In this document: one piece after another, positions 1 to 13,336 of the stretch
How positions within the stretch are numbered: position 1 is the first letter of the stretch
Layout: each line of letters begins with the position of its first letter
NCBI RefSeq assembly: GCF_028453695.1
Contig: NC_135773.1
Span: forward strand, 18,662,001-18,726,000
Direction: 5' to 3'
Source: Augochlora pura
Taxonomy: Eukaryota > Arthropoda > Insecta > Hymenoptera > Halictidae
Length of the DNA stretch: 64,000 bases
Notes under the pieces: model-generated
The model's input: only the letters and a program-made list of their open reading frames with translations
Databases searched by the model: none
Told to the model about the DNA's origin: nothing
Program-made: the position numbers and the translations under genes

Positions 1-2380
1 TGCCGACGATTGGGCAAGTCATTGGCTCATTGACGATGCTCAAATTGCCAGAACGAAATTCTTGAAACCAATATCGAGCATTTTTTCATTGATGGATCCA
101 TCTCCGATAGCTTGATTAATGTTTCTCGAAGCTTGAGCTGCACTATGATTTAATTTGTAGTCATACTAAATGTAGATGTAAATCGCGTTTTGTTTCCATC
201 TGCTTTCGGAGAAATATAAAATAAACATGGAACACAAACATGAAAAAAAAATTTACAAAATGAGTAAGAAAAGTACCTTAAAAATTTATAAATAAAAATA
301 ACCAGCGCATGTTGTAATGAACCTTCCTCAGTCGCAGTTGAGCACAGACTAACCAAAAACGCCCGTTTAATAGTTTCAAACCTAATATCTTTCCTTTCCT
401 CCGTCTCACTCGCTCAAGTTCTATCTTTCGGCCACGCAGGATTTCGAGGAACCTAGGCAATGATCTTAGGTTACTCGAAGCCGCCCAAACATTCTGCAAA
501 CATTCTGTTGTCGACGAAGCCGTCAACATCTGTCTCATTCATTCTGTATTTTACGACTCGCACTCTCAACCATTTTGCCCTTCATACTTGGGAAAAACCC
601 TACATTATCAATTTAGAAAAGTTAACGTTTCCGTTAAATGTCACTGAATCATTCAAACCGAACAGCGCGATGGTTCGATACTCTTTTATTGAAAACTTCT
701 CGAATAACAACGAAAACCGCGAGTCGCCGCGTTGAAATTTGGCGAACTCAGCAGCCGGTATAGATTACCGATAACGGTGGTCTCTCGTCCTCTCCGATTT
801 TCCCACCGATGAAACGTCACCCGAGAACTTATTTAATATCGGCCAAGATCTCCGCGATATTCGCGTCAAATCGATTAACGAGCGACGTCGGGGGCATTAG
901 GGGAGCCCGGCAAATAGTTTTCATAAGACGTGAATCCGCTTTTCACCGTCAACGCTCTGTCCCCGCCGTGGGAGTACATATTTCAGAGGGTAGAGCATAA
1001 CGGGATGCTCTCGGTGGGTGCTTTAATTAAACGTTTATTAGCCTGAATAATTAGATGGAACTTCTTTCGCGAATCCTTCTTTATGAGAGTATAATCTCCG
1101 CATTGTCCTTACTTTGTAAACGTATTTTACGGACGAATTAATTAAAAGCTTTGCAAGCCCGTTTTGCGCCACGGATTTTTTTACCCCGGTGTAAGTCGCG
1201 CGCCGGCTATTGTCCCACGTAATGCCCACTAATTTTCGCAAATATCGCGGTCGATCGCTTGGAAACGTAATAAATGTAATTCCCTCGGATCCTCCGGCAA
1301 TTTGAATTCCATTATGCTAGAGTACCGTTAATGTAATTCTTCTTTGTAATCATTTACTATAGGTGCTTGATTTCGGAGTTCGATTTACAACTTTGTTAAA
1401 TTTACCTCCGCATATTCATGAGACCGTCACAAAATTTTATAAAACATTAGGCTTTATTGTGAGATTACTACTACTTTGAATAATGCAGATTTTGTTAAGA
1501 TATCATTATTATTACTTAAGTCGCATCTTGTATATGTGGTTCTGCCAATGACAAAACTGGACCTTTGACTCTGAAAATTCTTCTTTTAATGATGGAGTCT
1601 GCGATCTAAACTTTGTTTATTAACACTTTCAAAATCACGTCAAAAACCGTAATAAAAAGTATTTTGTTCAATCAAATGAAAATTTCAGAGCAAACGTATA
1701 TAGCATCAATTATTTTTTCAACAATCGTACACCGTGGAAATCTGAATAAAATTAAGGAATTATAATGTCGATTAACGTAAAAATATCTGCATTCGGTCAT
1801 CAAACGACTCAATTGAAAAAGGGTAGATTTTCCTATTCGATTAGTTAAGTATTGAGATCGATTTCATCTTGTACAATAATTCTGTTATATTTCTTTTCTT
1901 TTCCTACAAGCTTCGTTTCCCGACTACAACAGAACAGTTGCATTCTGTACCATGTACTAATAGAATTTTTATCCGTGCAACGAATAACTGAATAAATAAA
2001 TAAATATCCTGTGAAAAAGATAGCCGAGAAGAAAAACGCACCGAGACTGCGTTCCATCGCAGCTGCGAGAAAGATTTTTCAGCCGTTGCAACTTATTGCT
2101 ATCCGGTGTAATAAAAGCGTTGGTATTTACGTAGATTCCCATTTTCACGCTGAATTTTGTAAAAATTCAAATGAAGGGAAAATTTCTTAAATTCGCCGAC
2201 AGCATTCCTTGCGACGATAAAGTCTGTCGAATGATCGAGCAACCATCGTAAAAATTAAAATAGAGACGAATAAAATCGGACGACGTTTTTGGTGAACGAT
2301 CTACGACGCTTCGGGCTGAAGCGATCCCGGAAAAAAATGCGTGATTTCCTCCCGAATCGGCTCGTCGCGTTCGCTCTCCA
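1..2380. other. AT-rich non-coding block
   Basis: I see no gene, tandem array or delimitable mobile element here. Short open frames exist on both strands, but none has a recognisable domain, hydrophobic leader or convincing splice context. The stretch becomes visibly more GC-rich after about 2300. Confidence 0.6.
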
Positions 2381-3115
2381 GACCCATTCGTTGTAGCCTC
2401 GGCCCCGCGCAAAAAGCTCGAATTAATCTATCGTAACGGCGGTATCGACTGGGCAGCGCGAGCCCGGAAATCCTCGGATCGATCCATCATCGACGCTCCG
2501 AGCCACGCGGGAAGAAATGAATCATTACTTTAACGGATTATCGGTTAGCATTCCGCAGCCGCGCCGCAAAAAGACGAAGCTGTCCTCCTCTCTTCCTCAC
2601 ACTCGGCTCTGCTCTCGCTCCGCCTCTGCTACTCGACGTATCTTTATCGGATCGGAAGTTCATTCCGAAGTAGCGCCTTCGCTTTGCGAGACGCTTAGAC
2701 GTAAGTGGCCAGAGACTCGGCGAAGCCGTGAAAAGAAACGAAAGTTCCATGAAAGACGCGGCGGCAACTTTTGCTCGGGAGCGCGGTCGACCGGCGCGAA
2801 ACGACGACCGTGCGAATTTCACCGATTTCGATCGAGTTTAACCACCTCGATCGGCTATTGTCCGCGCGAGTTTCAAATGTTTTTCCACAGCCGGCCGCCG
2901 ATATTTCGACCGTTTCATCGCGCCGCTTTTTCGACGTCGGGGGTCGTCCCGACCCCGTTAACCCTACGCGGTTGTTTCGCCGGCCAATCGGCCTCATTGA
3001 ATTTTGTATGGCTCTACGATGTCCCCTCTATCACCGTTTCGTTTCATAAAATATCATGGACGCGTCCAAACTTCGTGAAAACTCGATTTCAATCGGCTAC
3101 GCGGATTATCGCAGG
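2381..3115. other. GC-rich block, no supported gene
   Basis: The block is CpG-rich and carries overlapping open frames on both strands, the longest at 2517-3131 (+). The translation is rich in Arg and Ser and low in complexity, and three other frames are also open across the same DNA. That pattern is expected from GC-rich sequence with few stop codons, so I do not call a gene. Confidence 0.55.
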
Positions 3116-3740
3116 TAACGCACAGTGGTAATTTTTTTTACACCGCACGCAGGATGTTTCATAATTTATAGGGTAGATTCTACCCAGGTAGATTCTACGG
3201 CTGGTGTTGAGACGAAAATCAAGAATAACGAAGTTATAAATGTCCTAATTAAAAATGGCAGATTAAAAGCAAGATATACTTCCAACATTATTAATCTACT
3301 ATTTCATCTTCTTGGTACGCCTATGAAAACCTTAATAAATTTTTTATATCTCCCTTTAATCCTTTCACGACTAGGAGAAACATTTTTTTCCAGTTTGAAC
3401 TTGGTGAATTTTGTATTTAATTGTAAACTTATCTGCATTTTTATACAGAACATTAAAGCGTATGCTAAACGCGATTATGTAAACGGGAACGGTTAGAAAA
3501 AAGAACTGCCAAATCAATTTTGCATCTAAGCAAATTAAAATAAACAGTTCCATACTCAATATTAATCTTAATAGTTAATATACAATATTTATTCTTAGCA
3601 ATCTTATGGTCCTGTAAGGGTTAATCGTATTATGGCAAGCCATCAAAGTTCAGTAATCTCCCTATTTTATTGTCTATTTAAATATTTGTGACGAGGGAAC
3701 AAAATTCGAATCTTACTTAAAGGAACGGATGAATATTCAG

Positions 3741-3807
3741 AACTAACAGCTTATTAATAAAAATTGCCATCACGAGTTTGACTCGTTAAAGTCTGGCGAG
3801 GAGTTAA
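3741..3807 (+). repeat. CACGAGT palindromic repeat, copy 1
   Basis: A direct repeat of about 65 bp shared with 4045-4108, and more weakly with 63137-63170. Its core is the interrupted palindrome ACGAGT-TTG-ACTCGT at 3772-3786, followed by TTAAA, then TGGC and AGGAGT. The TTAA directly after ACTCG suggests that it is the end of a TTAA-targeting element. The opposite end was not found. Confidence 0.55.
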
Positions 3808-4044
3808 TAAACCAGAGACTTCAATCACATATTGTATTACAGTTTACATAACAGTATAGATGACACATGAGGCCCAAAGAATTAAATTCGTTGAAACATT
3901 AGATCATCTCATCCTAAGACTACTAACTATAGAGAAAATAATTAACGAGATTATTGTGTACCTACATCAATTCGAATACTTAAATATCGACGGCAAGAAA
4001 ATAGAATTCTTATCCCACTTCAAAGAATAAAATAATATCCATAC

Positions 4045-4108
4045 ATAACAGGTTGTTACTAAAAATCTTCATCACGAGTCAGACTCGTTAAAATATGGCA
4101 AGGAGTCA
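4045..4108 (+). repeat. CACGAGT palindromic repeat, copy 2
   Basis: Same orientation as the copy about 300 bp upstream. The palindrome is perfect here: ACGAGTCAGACTCGT at 4074-4088, again followed by TTAAA and TGGCAAGGAGT. Conservation is best in the palindrome and its immediate flanks and fades beyond about 30 bp on each side. Confidence 0.55.
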
Positions 4109-4600
4109 AACAAAGAAGAATGGTTATTACTTTAAACGTTATTTATTCATTGTTACACGCTACGTCTCGATAGTAACGAAGCTTATGTAATTATCTATAA
4201 TCTAATATCAGTCTAATGTACGACAGTTGCAATAAACCTCGAAAAATATTTCACAAGTCCAATAAAAAAGAAGTATCCGTGTACATAATTAATATTGATC
4301 ATTATAGACAATTAATACGATCGTTTGTATATATGATATTGTACAATGTCAAACCTTTTTTGTATCAGAATACGATTGAAGCATAGATTAAACACAGGAT
4401 TTTCGTCGTATCTAATTTATTGTTTTAACTGGATTAATTATATACCAGCTAGCTTTGATTTTTTCTCAAATACATTAATTTTACATATACATATTTTGCA
4501 TACTTCGACATAGAAGCTTTGCATAAACACCAGTCTAGTGAATAATATCTCGATTAGGCTAACGGCGCTGGCACTCCGGATTATCAGATCCAATTATTTA

Positions 4601-5960
4601 TTAGAGAATGCCAACTCGAAAAAGAGATGCGTTTAAACTAGAACGATTTGCCCACCACCGATGGCAGTCGCTACGAACTCGCGATAAAGGCTCTTGGAGG
4701 CAACCCGTGGCCTCCACGTTCTCCTTAAAAGAATCGGATGCAGCTTATCGATCGAGTTCGAAGTGTATTAGCGCAATGGGAAAGAAACACTGACTCGGGA
4801 CTTATGGACTACGGCTCTTAGGTTCGGCGAACTTTCCGGTTCTTAACCGAGGAGGACAAATATTTGCGCCCAGCGAGCGGTCGAAAGTTGAATCCGCGGC
4901 GCTGCGAGATTGCGGCCATAATAGGGGTGGATTACTTAAAAGTGCTCGTTGCCGTGAAAAGCTTTCGCATTCGCGTTTCGCGCATTGCCGAAGGAACCCA
5001 TCGACTTCTTTCCCCCCTCTCTCTTTTTCCATCTTTCTCTTTTTCTCTTTTCCCCCCCTCCAAGGATGGGAAAACCTTTTATTTCTGGGCTCCTTATTAC
5101 AATGAAACCTCGATTCCTCGAAATGGAACGGTGTCCGTTGTTTTCCTTTGCCGTTCCTATCGGTACGTTTCTCTCGGTGCTGGTTCGGACCGCAGCGAGG
5201 AAGCAAACGATCGTGTCCAATATGTTTTTTCTGTATCGCGTTGTCGGACGAAACAGACGTTCCCTCGATGAAAAAACGGGACTCGAAACGATCCGGACGG
5301 CGAAGGCAGATGCGGAGCGCGATGCGGAGCGCGAGGATCGCTATCTCGGTCGGTAAAGAAAGAATGCAAATATCTCCCCGTTTTCTTGGCGCGCGCGAAC
5401 GCTGGTAAATCCGCATAAACTGCCAGCGAGCTGAGTTAATATAGCGCCGCGTGTCTGTCTTGCCGACAAGGAAATATTCCTCGACCGAAACGTGTCGCTC
5501 CTCTGGGAAAGTTGCTTTTCTTCTATCGCTCGAGAGACGTAACCACCTATGCGAGCGCGCACAATTTTTACCTGTTTCTACCGCGGCTTCCTCCGCCCCG
5601 AATGGCCGAATAAATACACCCTGCCGAGTGAAATAACGTTTACGTTTCACCCGAGATCCTTCTCCGGCCGAATAAACAACGATAGGTTATCTACGTCAAC
5701 GATGGGATTGCCCCGGCGTGTTTTACACGGGACGATAGAAAAGTAGGCGACCCCGAAATTCGCTATCGTTCCTCCCGTATCTGCGCTGTCCATCGGCGAA
5801 ATTCATTCGCGATACGTTAGGCAGGTCACGCGATGCTCGCCACCGCCGGCAGATTTATTAAGTCCGCCGCGAAACCAATCGATCGGATGATGCTCTTTGC
5901 AGACTTCGGCTAAATCTTAATCGGATAGACGGGGGAGAGATAAAGACAGAGTCAAATTTT
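4601..5960. other. GC-rich block with pyrimidine tracts, no supported gene
   Basis: The block contains C/T-rich tracts at about 5007-5061 and a 282-codon open frame on the minus strand at 4802-5650. That frame translates to an Arg/Ser/Pro-rich sequence without domains, and several other frames are open across the same DNA. I treat it as chance in a stop-poor region. Confidence 0.5.
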
Positions 5961-6720
5961 CGTCGACGCCGCCGAATCAAGATTTATCGAGACAGAAATT
6001 TATTCGTATGAGAATTCATGCGAATAGGAACTTGTCCGTAGAGAAATTCGTACGAGAAATTATCGGTTCGAATAAAAATGTTAGATTGTAAAGTGTTTTT
6101 ACGATAATTTATCGTTTCATTCATTTCGCATTCCTTTATTTAAATGTCCTGTCCGGAAGCCTGTCACTTCGATACGTAATTTTCTTTAGCTTTGTACAGG
6201 TGCAAGAAGTGTCATCGGCAATTTTATAATTCTATAAGAAACTGAAATTGAACTGGTCTTGAATGTATTCGCGTACATTCTTGCAAATTTACGTGCAAAT
6301 AGTCACAATCAACAATTATTTGTATATTTTTACAATCTCTATTTAGATAACTTATTCGGATAAAGAATTATACTATAGAATTAATGATTTCTTGAATAAG
6401 ATACTCGGATAAAGAATAATCTAAAAGGATCAATAAGATAGAATAATTAAAGAGGCAATAAAGAACTAATTAAAAAGCAATAAAGAACTAAATAAATAGA
6501 GTAATTCATGATGAAAATTGGCCACATTAGAAACTCGATTATCTATATAGACTGCCATTGTCTAACTTATTTATTCCGATTCAGGCAGCATGATCAACGA
6601 TTCAATCCAAAACATCGCATCGCAACTAAATTAATTATGAAACATAGTAAAAGCGTCGGGTAACCAAGTAAATAAATAATCTCTTCCATGCAAATATTCG
6701 ACCAAGAAGAATTCATTTGA
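5961..6720. other. AT-rich block with short local repeats
   Basis: Between about 6350 and 6500 there are imperfect local repeats: 'actcggataaagaat' beside 'attcggataaagaatt', then 'aataaagaacta' twice. This looks like slippage-type repeat growth. No gene is seen. Confidence 0.5.
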
Positions 6721-9700
6721 ACAATTACCTCCAATTCGAATAACGCCGAGCTCTGACTCTGATATCTCGCGCGTGTATCGGATGTTTCAAAATTTTGCGA
6801 GCTGCCGCGGCGGCGGACGGGATTGTCGTGAGAGCGGAGGCATCTGGGAAAAAGCAGCTTTCGCTTAATCGCGCGACGGATCTCCCTTTCGATTTTGGAA
6901 AACTGCTTACGATGAAATAGCGTCGTCCGCGAGATACAGAGCCGGGTGACACGGGAGGGGAAATGAAGTTTCCCCTCTGCGAGATGAAAGAGGCGAGAGG
7001 GCAACCGCGTCTCCGCGTTCCCGAGCGGGCCGCAAAGGAGCTGTTCCTCGCTGGGAACGATGCAAAAATGTTGCTCCCTTATCTCGTATTCTCCTTACGA
7101 GGAAAGACGGGCGTGCTCGACAGAGTGGATGGCGGAATTACATCGTCGGCGATTCGCGTGCTCGAACCCTCGCGAATTAAGAATACATACGTCGCGTTCT
7201 ATCTAATGGAATTTTCAAAAATCTCGGCCCGGAGCCCCGCGAAAACGCTCAAGAACGCGAGAACGAGCTGGCCGTGTCCGTTTTTCGCGATAGGCTGAAT
7301 TTCGACATTTCATTTATTTATGAAGAAAATTCCCGCGGCCAACAATTGAGGGCGCAACATGCGTCTCGATACTTCAATTAGAGAATCATGTAGTCTTCAG
7401 TTGTCTTCCGCTTTGTCTTCATCCAGCGCATTGTAGACTAATTATAATCGCCAAGATGTAACCATTAATTAAATTGTTATACTACGAATATCATTCATTT
7501 ACGATATAAGTGCCCAAATAAAATAACAATTTATTTCGTTCGCGGAACATCATTTTCGATCGCGTTGACTATTATATTCTGATCGATACGCTATCTGGGA
7601 TCGGTACACGCGGTTCACTGCTTGCTTAGCTTTTCTCTTATTTCACAGGTCGATCTCAAGTTGTTAGAACAGGTGACAATGTTTCTCGAAAAATTTTACC
7701 TCTGTCACGCGTTCCCCAGGGTTTCCACATTGGTTCATTAGCATTCTTAGTTATTAATAAAATCTCATCTGATGCTTAAAAGATTTATCGATCCATTTCC
7801 TCTGATTGCTTATAATTCTAAAAAGACATAACTTAAAGCTTCAGTCTTTTCTTAACGGCGTGGAATTTAACATTAACTAGTGCTCCTCACATTAAATTTT
7901 CTCGAAACGTATCTCCAATAATATTTCATTACCTTCTGCCGGATTCGCCACTTCCTACAAAATCCAAAGCACATGATCCGAGCGTCTGGTTTTCTAAAAA
8001 GTTTTTCTTTGATTTCCACATTCAACAAATGATTCCTAAAGCTTGTTCTGTTTCCAAAAGCTGTGGTCAGTTCAATAATCCAGCTACCTTCCGGTGCTTG
8101 AGTATGCGTCAATAATTTTGGCTAAACCTTCGCTAATCTGTTAAATCTGTGAAAGGGACGCCACCTTAACGGGACAAAAAATGAATCTTTTTTCTACTTT
8201 GTTAAAATTCCAAGCGTGTAGAATGTTATATCACAGCAATGTTTCTATTTGATACAAGATGTAGGAACTTTCTTTCGTTCCTTGTTCCCCTTTATCATTC
8301 AAAACGCCGTCGAAATGATAAAGTCGAGCGTTGAATTCTGTACGATGTTCGCACGCGTAGCAACAAATTACGCAGCCGAACTATGCAACGTTTTGCAGCG
8401 GGGTCGTCCCGAGGGAGATTGTAGACAGGTCGAAATCGGCTTGTTGTCGGATCAGGATTTCGAAGCAAACTGGTCGTTCGGCTGTAAACACGTTTACCCA
8501 AAAGTCGCATATCGTGTACCGTGTATCGTATAGTCGCATATCGCGTATTCCGTGTTCCAGTGTCGAGATCACAGTACACGGTCGGCGTTCTCCTGCTAAC
8601 ATTGGCGCGGTCTCTGTTCCGACGGCGGATCGGCGCGGCTTGGCGCGGCTTGGCGCAGTGAACGGCATAGGATATAGGACGTAATGACACGATGATGGGA
8701 CGCGTGTAACTGCGTTAGCTAGAAGCATTCGGCGCAAATGGCGGCAGAGCTTACGGGCCGGAGGCTGTTTAATTTCACCGGGTTCCGCCATGGAGCCCGG
8801 AAAATGGCGAATTCACGCTCCGCCGCTGCGAGTCCCGTTAATAATTCACGGTGTTTTCCTTTCATAACTTTGTGCTTTGTCGACACCCCCACCCCCACCA
8901 CCCCTCCAGGTTCCGAAATTGCGCCGCGTTTTCCGTCCCGCGCCACGAGTCGTACTTCGTTGCCCGACGAAAAATCCTTCGGCGCACGCGCCCAGACGCT
9001 TTTCTCCTCTTCTATCTGCCACGAGCAGCGCGCCAACGACACGCCGAATTTGCGTTCCCGGTTGCTTATGAATAAACATTACGCGCAATTATAGAGCGGC
9101 ATATTCGAAATGCTGCGGAGTCCCACCGTCTCGCGTCGTCGACGTCGTCGACGTTGTCGCTCGTCGCACCCGCGACCCATTGTTTGCTCGACCGCTCGGG
9201 ACGAACGGCCGGATTTGCGCGAAACTCCCGGAGCTTTCAAAGTATAAAGGAAACCGTACATACGTTAGTTCTGACTCGGTGCCGCCGCGCAAAACTCGTT
9301 CTTCGAAACTCTACCCGAATGCCGACGAACTTCGACTCTTTCTTCCAGCACTTTTCCTCCCTTGTTTGCCCCCTTGGCCTCTTTCGACCGCGTTTTCGTC
9401 GACTTTCACAACACGAACGCGAATCTACGTACACCGGCAATGCTTCCAGTCAATGTATATTTAAGTGATTCTAAGGCGAACACGTACCTCCGCCGCAATC
9501 TCGGAGTTTCAGAATATGGTAATGTTTCTCTGAATGTCATAATTTTGATCTACAGTCAGTGACGCGGTAGTATTGCCACGACCCTGTAATTAATCAATTT
9601 TCTCGCTACGTAGATGCCGAGGTTCGACGGAGTCGGTGAACTCATTATAATACAATAATATAGCTTTTTTAATTTCAACGTTTTAGAACTGAATTTTTTT

Positions 9701-11600
9701 AACATATTGCCGGTAGTTTTCTGATTAAAATGATACCGAACAGGATATAGTTTAATAAAACATTTCTGACTAAAATGAAATCAAACACAATATAATTTCG
9801 ATTGCATGTAGTTATTTAATACTTAATGTGTAATTCCAGTATCCTTGCGACTATATAAAAAAAATACATTCTTATACACATATTAATTAAATAACACATA
9901 CTATTAAATAACTGCACATTAAACAGCTGCATTAATATTATGTACAATTATGCATATATTATGCTAATTAGATAAGTACAAAATTTTATTCTACATTAAA
10001 TTGTTTTGTCGTGTATCATCTTTAGAATAGTCTACTGTGGACTATGGGCATAGTTTTTCTGTATTTCTAAGATCTTTTCAAATTGTAGGATTCATGGAAA
10101 AAGTACAGTAAACTGTTTCTTTACACTCTCCATGAATCGAGATATTTTCCTTCCGAATGTCAGTGAATGAAGACATCTCTCCTCTGAATGTCAGTAAATC
10201 TAGGCAACTGTACTCCGAATGTCACTTGACGTAGACACAAAATAGGTATACCTTAACACGTTGACGCCGGTGTTGATATTCACGATTTTCTCTGTGAGTC
10301 AGCGCCCGATATTTACAAAAATTAAATAATTATCTTAAGTTCATAATATTGAATTTCTATGTTTTTACTATTGTATATCTGTTTATAATGTTCAGATAAA
10401 ACAACATAAATCTATTTTGTAGTATCTATTTTGTGAAATGCAAGCAAAATAAATAAATGTATGCAGCCCACAGTCTGACACGTATGACCCACCGGTGGGT
10501 CAAGCCGGCGTCGACGTGTTAATTGATATTTTCTTTCGAACAACACACATTCCTTCTTTGGCGTTGCCTTTAATGTTTCATACGTAGTTAAGAATCGGTT
10601 TTCCAAATGATTTTTTCGTAAATAAAATAAATTACTTGATACCAGTAATGAATAAATACAGTCTAAAGCATGTCGTGTCTAACATCATGCTAATTGCAAA
10701 AAATCTGACAAATATATTTAAAAAATTTTGATGTATAAATAGTCTTCGTTTTTTTCCTAATATAACAATATATTTCCAGTAATTTCAAGTAGTTTCTATA
10801 TAATTTCGGCAATTGTAAAGGCGAGGCTCCAAGAGTCGCGTCTTATCTACACTTCAAATAACTTTCAAATCAGATACCGCGACGTTAAAAAAGACGCTAC
10901 TGTACATTTTCCTTTCCTCGGCGCGCTGCTGTTTCTCGTCGCTATCGGATCGCGTTCGCGGGACGATGTTCGCAGTCCGATACGAGGGGAAAAAAGGATG
11001 GGAAAGTAACATCTATTCGATGCTCGCGTCGAACAGCCGTACCGCGCGTGTATCCGCTAAAAGTGGTGTAGCCAGGTTGCGCCGGGACGTGTTCCCGCGG
11101 TTCTCGCGGCAGCCAGTCTGTCCGCAATAACATTTGCAAAGCAGCCCGCGATCATTGTTCCCGGCAGCGGCGCGTTTTTACCCGAATGCGCCCGGCAAGA
11201 CCGTTACTTTCCACGTTCTGATCTCTTGGCGCTGTGCAACCGCGGCACGGCGGCAGTTTCCACCGCGAGACCGGCCGTTTTCCACCGTTTTCCACCGTTT
11301 TCCCTCTTTCCATCTCGCCCGCGTTATCCCCGACCAGCATCAGCGAAAATTCCGCGGCGCGCGCGAGTCACTCGTGTGAGCACAAAGTGTTTCGCGCACG
11401 AAATCACTCGGGCTACTCGAAAAAAGAACTGCTCCAGGATTTTTTAATTGCGATCCCGGCAGTCACGGCGGACCGGAGCCGAGCCACCGACCGACCACCA
11501 CCTCTCCTCCGGAGCTTCGTTTTCCTATTAGAAAAATCCTCGACTAATTTATCGTCCTCGTTTTCGCGATGACGCATTTCCGAAAATGCCAAATCGCGCG
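6721..11600. other. Alternating GC-rich and AT-rich DNA without a supported gene
   Basis: GC-rich parts are at about 6721-7300, 8280-9480 and 10880-11600; AT-rich parts lie between them. Small simple repeats include a 10-bp unit GGCGCGGCTT near 8633-8656, a C-rich tract at 8884-8910, a GTCGAC-rich stretch near 9135-9160 and a TTTTCCACCG repeat at about 11277-11306. The open frames in the GC-rich parts are low in complexity. The one delimited mobile element, at 10257-10518, is listed separately. Confidence 0.5.
10257..10518. mobile_element. TTAA-flanked miniature element, family I (262 bp)
   Basis: Both sides are flanked by TTAA (10253-10256 and 10519-10522). The terminal inverted repeats are CACGTTGACGCCGG on the left and, read inwards on the other strand, CACGTCGACGCCGG on the right: 13 of 14 match. 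There is a palindrome ACCCACCGGTGGGT near the right end. The TTAA target duplication points to piggyBac-type mobilisation. There is no coding capacity, so the element must rely on a transposase made elsewhere. Confidence 0.8.
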
Positions 11601-12203
11601 CACTTCGAAAACTCCATCTTAACTAGTCGAGCTTGCGTTTCGTCGAGCAGAGTGTATAGTATAATTTCTAGGTCCAGTTGAAATCGTTAAAGTTTAGTAC
11701 ATAACCTTCCGAAAGTATTAGAACAGCTGTTCATTTAAGATAATTTGTAATTTTTCCGTTAGGTTTTTGATAACATTTATTAATACTATATTTGCCACGA
11801 TCTAAAGGCGAGTAACAAGTATAGACTTGTAGCAATTAGAAGATAGAATTTATTTAAATTTTGTACAGTTTTACAATAGGAAATATAATTAAGTATTACA
11901 ATTATATTTAATAATTTGAAATGAAGGGTATTGTTTATTGATATGTGTGTTACTTACTGATCGAATTTATTGTTTAGATAATTTAAGTCAGGTTAGTTTA
12001 CAGTACCTTCATTATTTATTTCCCTTGTCTTCTTAATGTTTTCGCATGTATAAATTATACTATCCATGACAGGCTAAGACTTAGAAAATTTGATATAATG
12101 GAAGTATTTTATTCGATTCCATTGAAATTATAAGGCAAAGTTAATTGGCATTAATTACTTTTCCAATATTCTTATTTCTTTTCGAATCTTTAAATAAAAT
12201 TAA

Positions 12204-12444
12204 CCCTTTGCACTCGAGATTGTTCTAACTCTAAAATGAAGACGTTTGTTTCAACGTATTTTATTTGATTTTTATTAGTCTATCTTTATTTGATATATGT
12301 GAGTTTTAACGTATATACTTGTAGAAAATTTGTGTTATTCGTCAATTTGTCGAACACAGAGAAATTTAGTAATGTGAAAATTCTTTCGATAAGTGTGCAG
12401 CAATTTTTAGCATCGCCTCGGAGACGACACTCGAATGTAAAGGG
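12204..12444. mobile_element. TTAA-flanked miniature element, family A copy 1 (241 bp)
   Basis: Flanked by TTAA at 12200-12203 and 12445-12448. The termini are CCCTTTGCACTCGAG and, from the other end, CCCTTTACATTCGAG. The CCCTTT start and the TTAA duplication are typical of piggyBac-like elements. The insertion is confirmed inside the window: the second copy of the surrounding long repeat reads straight through a single TTAA at 25279-25282. Non-autonomous, with no ORF. Confidence 0.88.
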
Positions 12445-12797
12445 TTAATAAATTCTAATGAAGCAGCGTAGAGATTAATTTGTAGAAATCAAATTGCAAG
12501 TAATTCTTGTTTCCATATATGGACCTTACCGTATCAGATAACAATCGAGTGAGCCACCATCGAAATGCCAATCTTTTCGAAATGCTGAATACGCCGATAT
12601 TCGCTTTGTAAACGGTTTCTGCAATGGAAATACACGCGATTGCATAGTTAAGTCAGCTATGCAGCTAACAAAAGGAATAACTGAGATACTAAAACTCGAT
12701 AAAGTAATAATATATATTTTCGTTCATATCTTTGTAACAAAGTGTTCATGCGGAAACTTTATATAACATTTAATTCTTCTTTCGACCCCTAGATTAA

Positions 12798-12981
12798 CAC
12801 TAAACCTACCGTGATCTAAGTGTCTAACAAGTATTAAGTATTATTAAATAAGAACTACAAGGTGAAAATGAAAATTTTTCATAACTTTGTCAACAATTTC
12901 TAGTCGAAGCTTTATGACTTCGATAATTATGAAACCAAAAGCATGAAACCGGATATTTGACCAATGCTGATAAATTTAATG
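12798..12981 (-). mobile_element. TTAA-flanked miniature element, family B copy 1 (184 bp)
   Basis: TTAA lies at 12794-12797 and 12982-12985. The left terminus is CACTAAACCTACCG; the other end has decayed. The interior on the reverse strand matches 24745-24927 and 24209-24404, including the landmark CGAAGTCATA...CTTCGACTAGAAATTGTTG. It sits inside the long repeat at the same place as in copy 2, so it arrived before the repeat was copied or is part of it. Confidence 0.7.
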
Positions 12982-13336
12982 TTAAGTTACGAGTGTTTGT
13001 CACGTATACAATTGTTTAACCATTTAATGCATTTTGTTCATTGAAAACATAGGGTGTGATAATTTCATACTCTTTGCTCAGTACGACATCGTAAGGCATT
13101 ATTCCCTGATGTTTTCTAATATATTGTATATACTACAAAATGCATCGAAATAAATACGATTTGAAATAATAGAAAGACTAAGAATTATATGTTCCAAATG
13201 CGTTTTGTTTAGATGTGTTGAGTTCATTACATTCTCAGAAATTATAGAATTGTGATACTACATATCAGAACCATAACGACTTAACTCGGCAATTAGATTA
13301 ACGAGGTAAGTTCAAACTTCACGATATTTTCATTAA

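Larger units (their letters stand above)
3116..4600. other. AT-rich block with two copies of a palindromic repeat
   Basis: No gene is visible. A 14-bp repeat 'gtagattctac(c/g)' occurs twice near 3174-3202. The main content is the pair of CACGAGTC repeats annotated separately. A lone possible element end, GTAAGGG followed by TTAA, lies near 3615-3622, but I could not find its partner. Confidence 0.5.
11940..13250 (+). repeat. Long interspersed repeat, copy 1
   Basis: About 1.1 kb of this interval, after removing an inserted element, aligns by eye to the reverse complement of 24441-25542. Matching landmarks include TTACTTACTG at the start, GTTTAGATAATTTA, GCAGCGTAGAGATTAATTT, CTCAGTACGACATCGTA, and ATTCTCAGAAATTATAG at the end. 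It contains a family A element (12204-12444) that copy 2 lacks and a family B element (12798-12981) that both copies carry. I find no coding frame, terminal repeats or poly-A tail, so the repeat class is unknown. Confidence 0.75.

Noticed and set aside
2517..3131. 204-codon plus-strand open frame
   Set aside because: Low-complexity translation, overlapped by open frames on both strands; typical of stop-poor GC-rich sequence.
3600..3640. GTAAGGG-TTAA possible element end
   Set aside because: No matching TTAACCCTTAC start found upstream at a plausible distance.
4802..5650. 282-codon minus-strand open frame
   Set aside because: Arg/Ser/Pro-rich without domains, and several other frames are open over the same GC-rich DNA; there is no splice or start context beyond chance.
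8249..8533. 94-codon plus-strand open frame with balanced composition
   Set aside because: It reads somewhat protein-like, but the opposite strand is open too, it runs into simple-repeat sequence, and no family is recognised.
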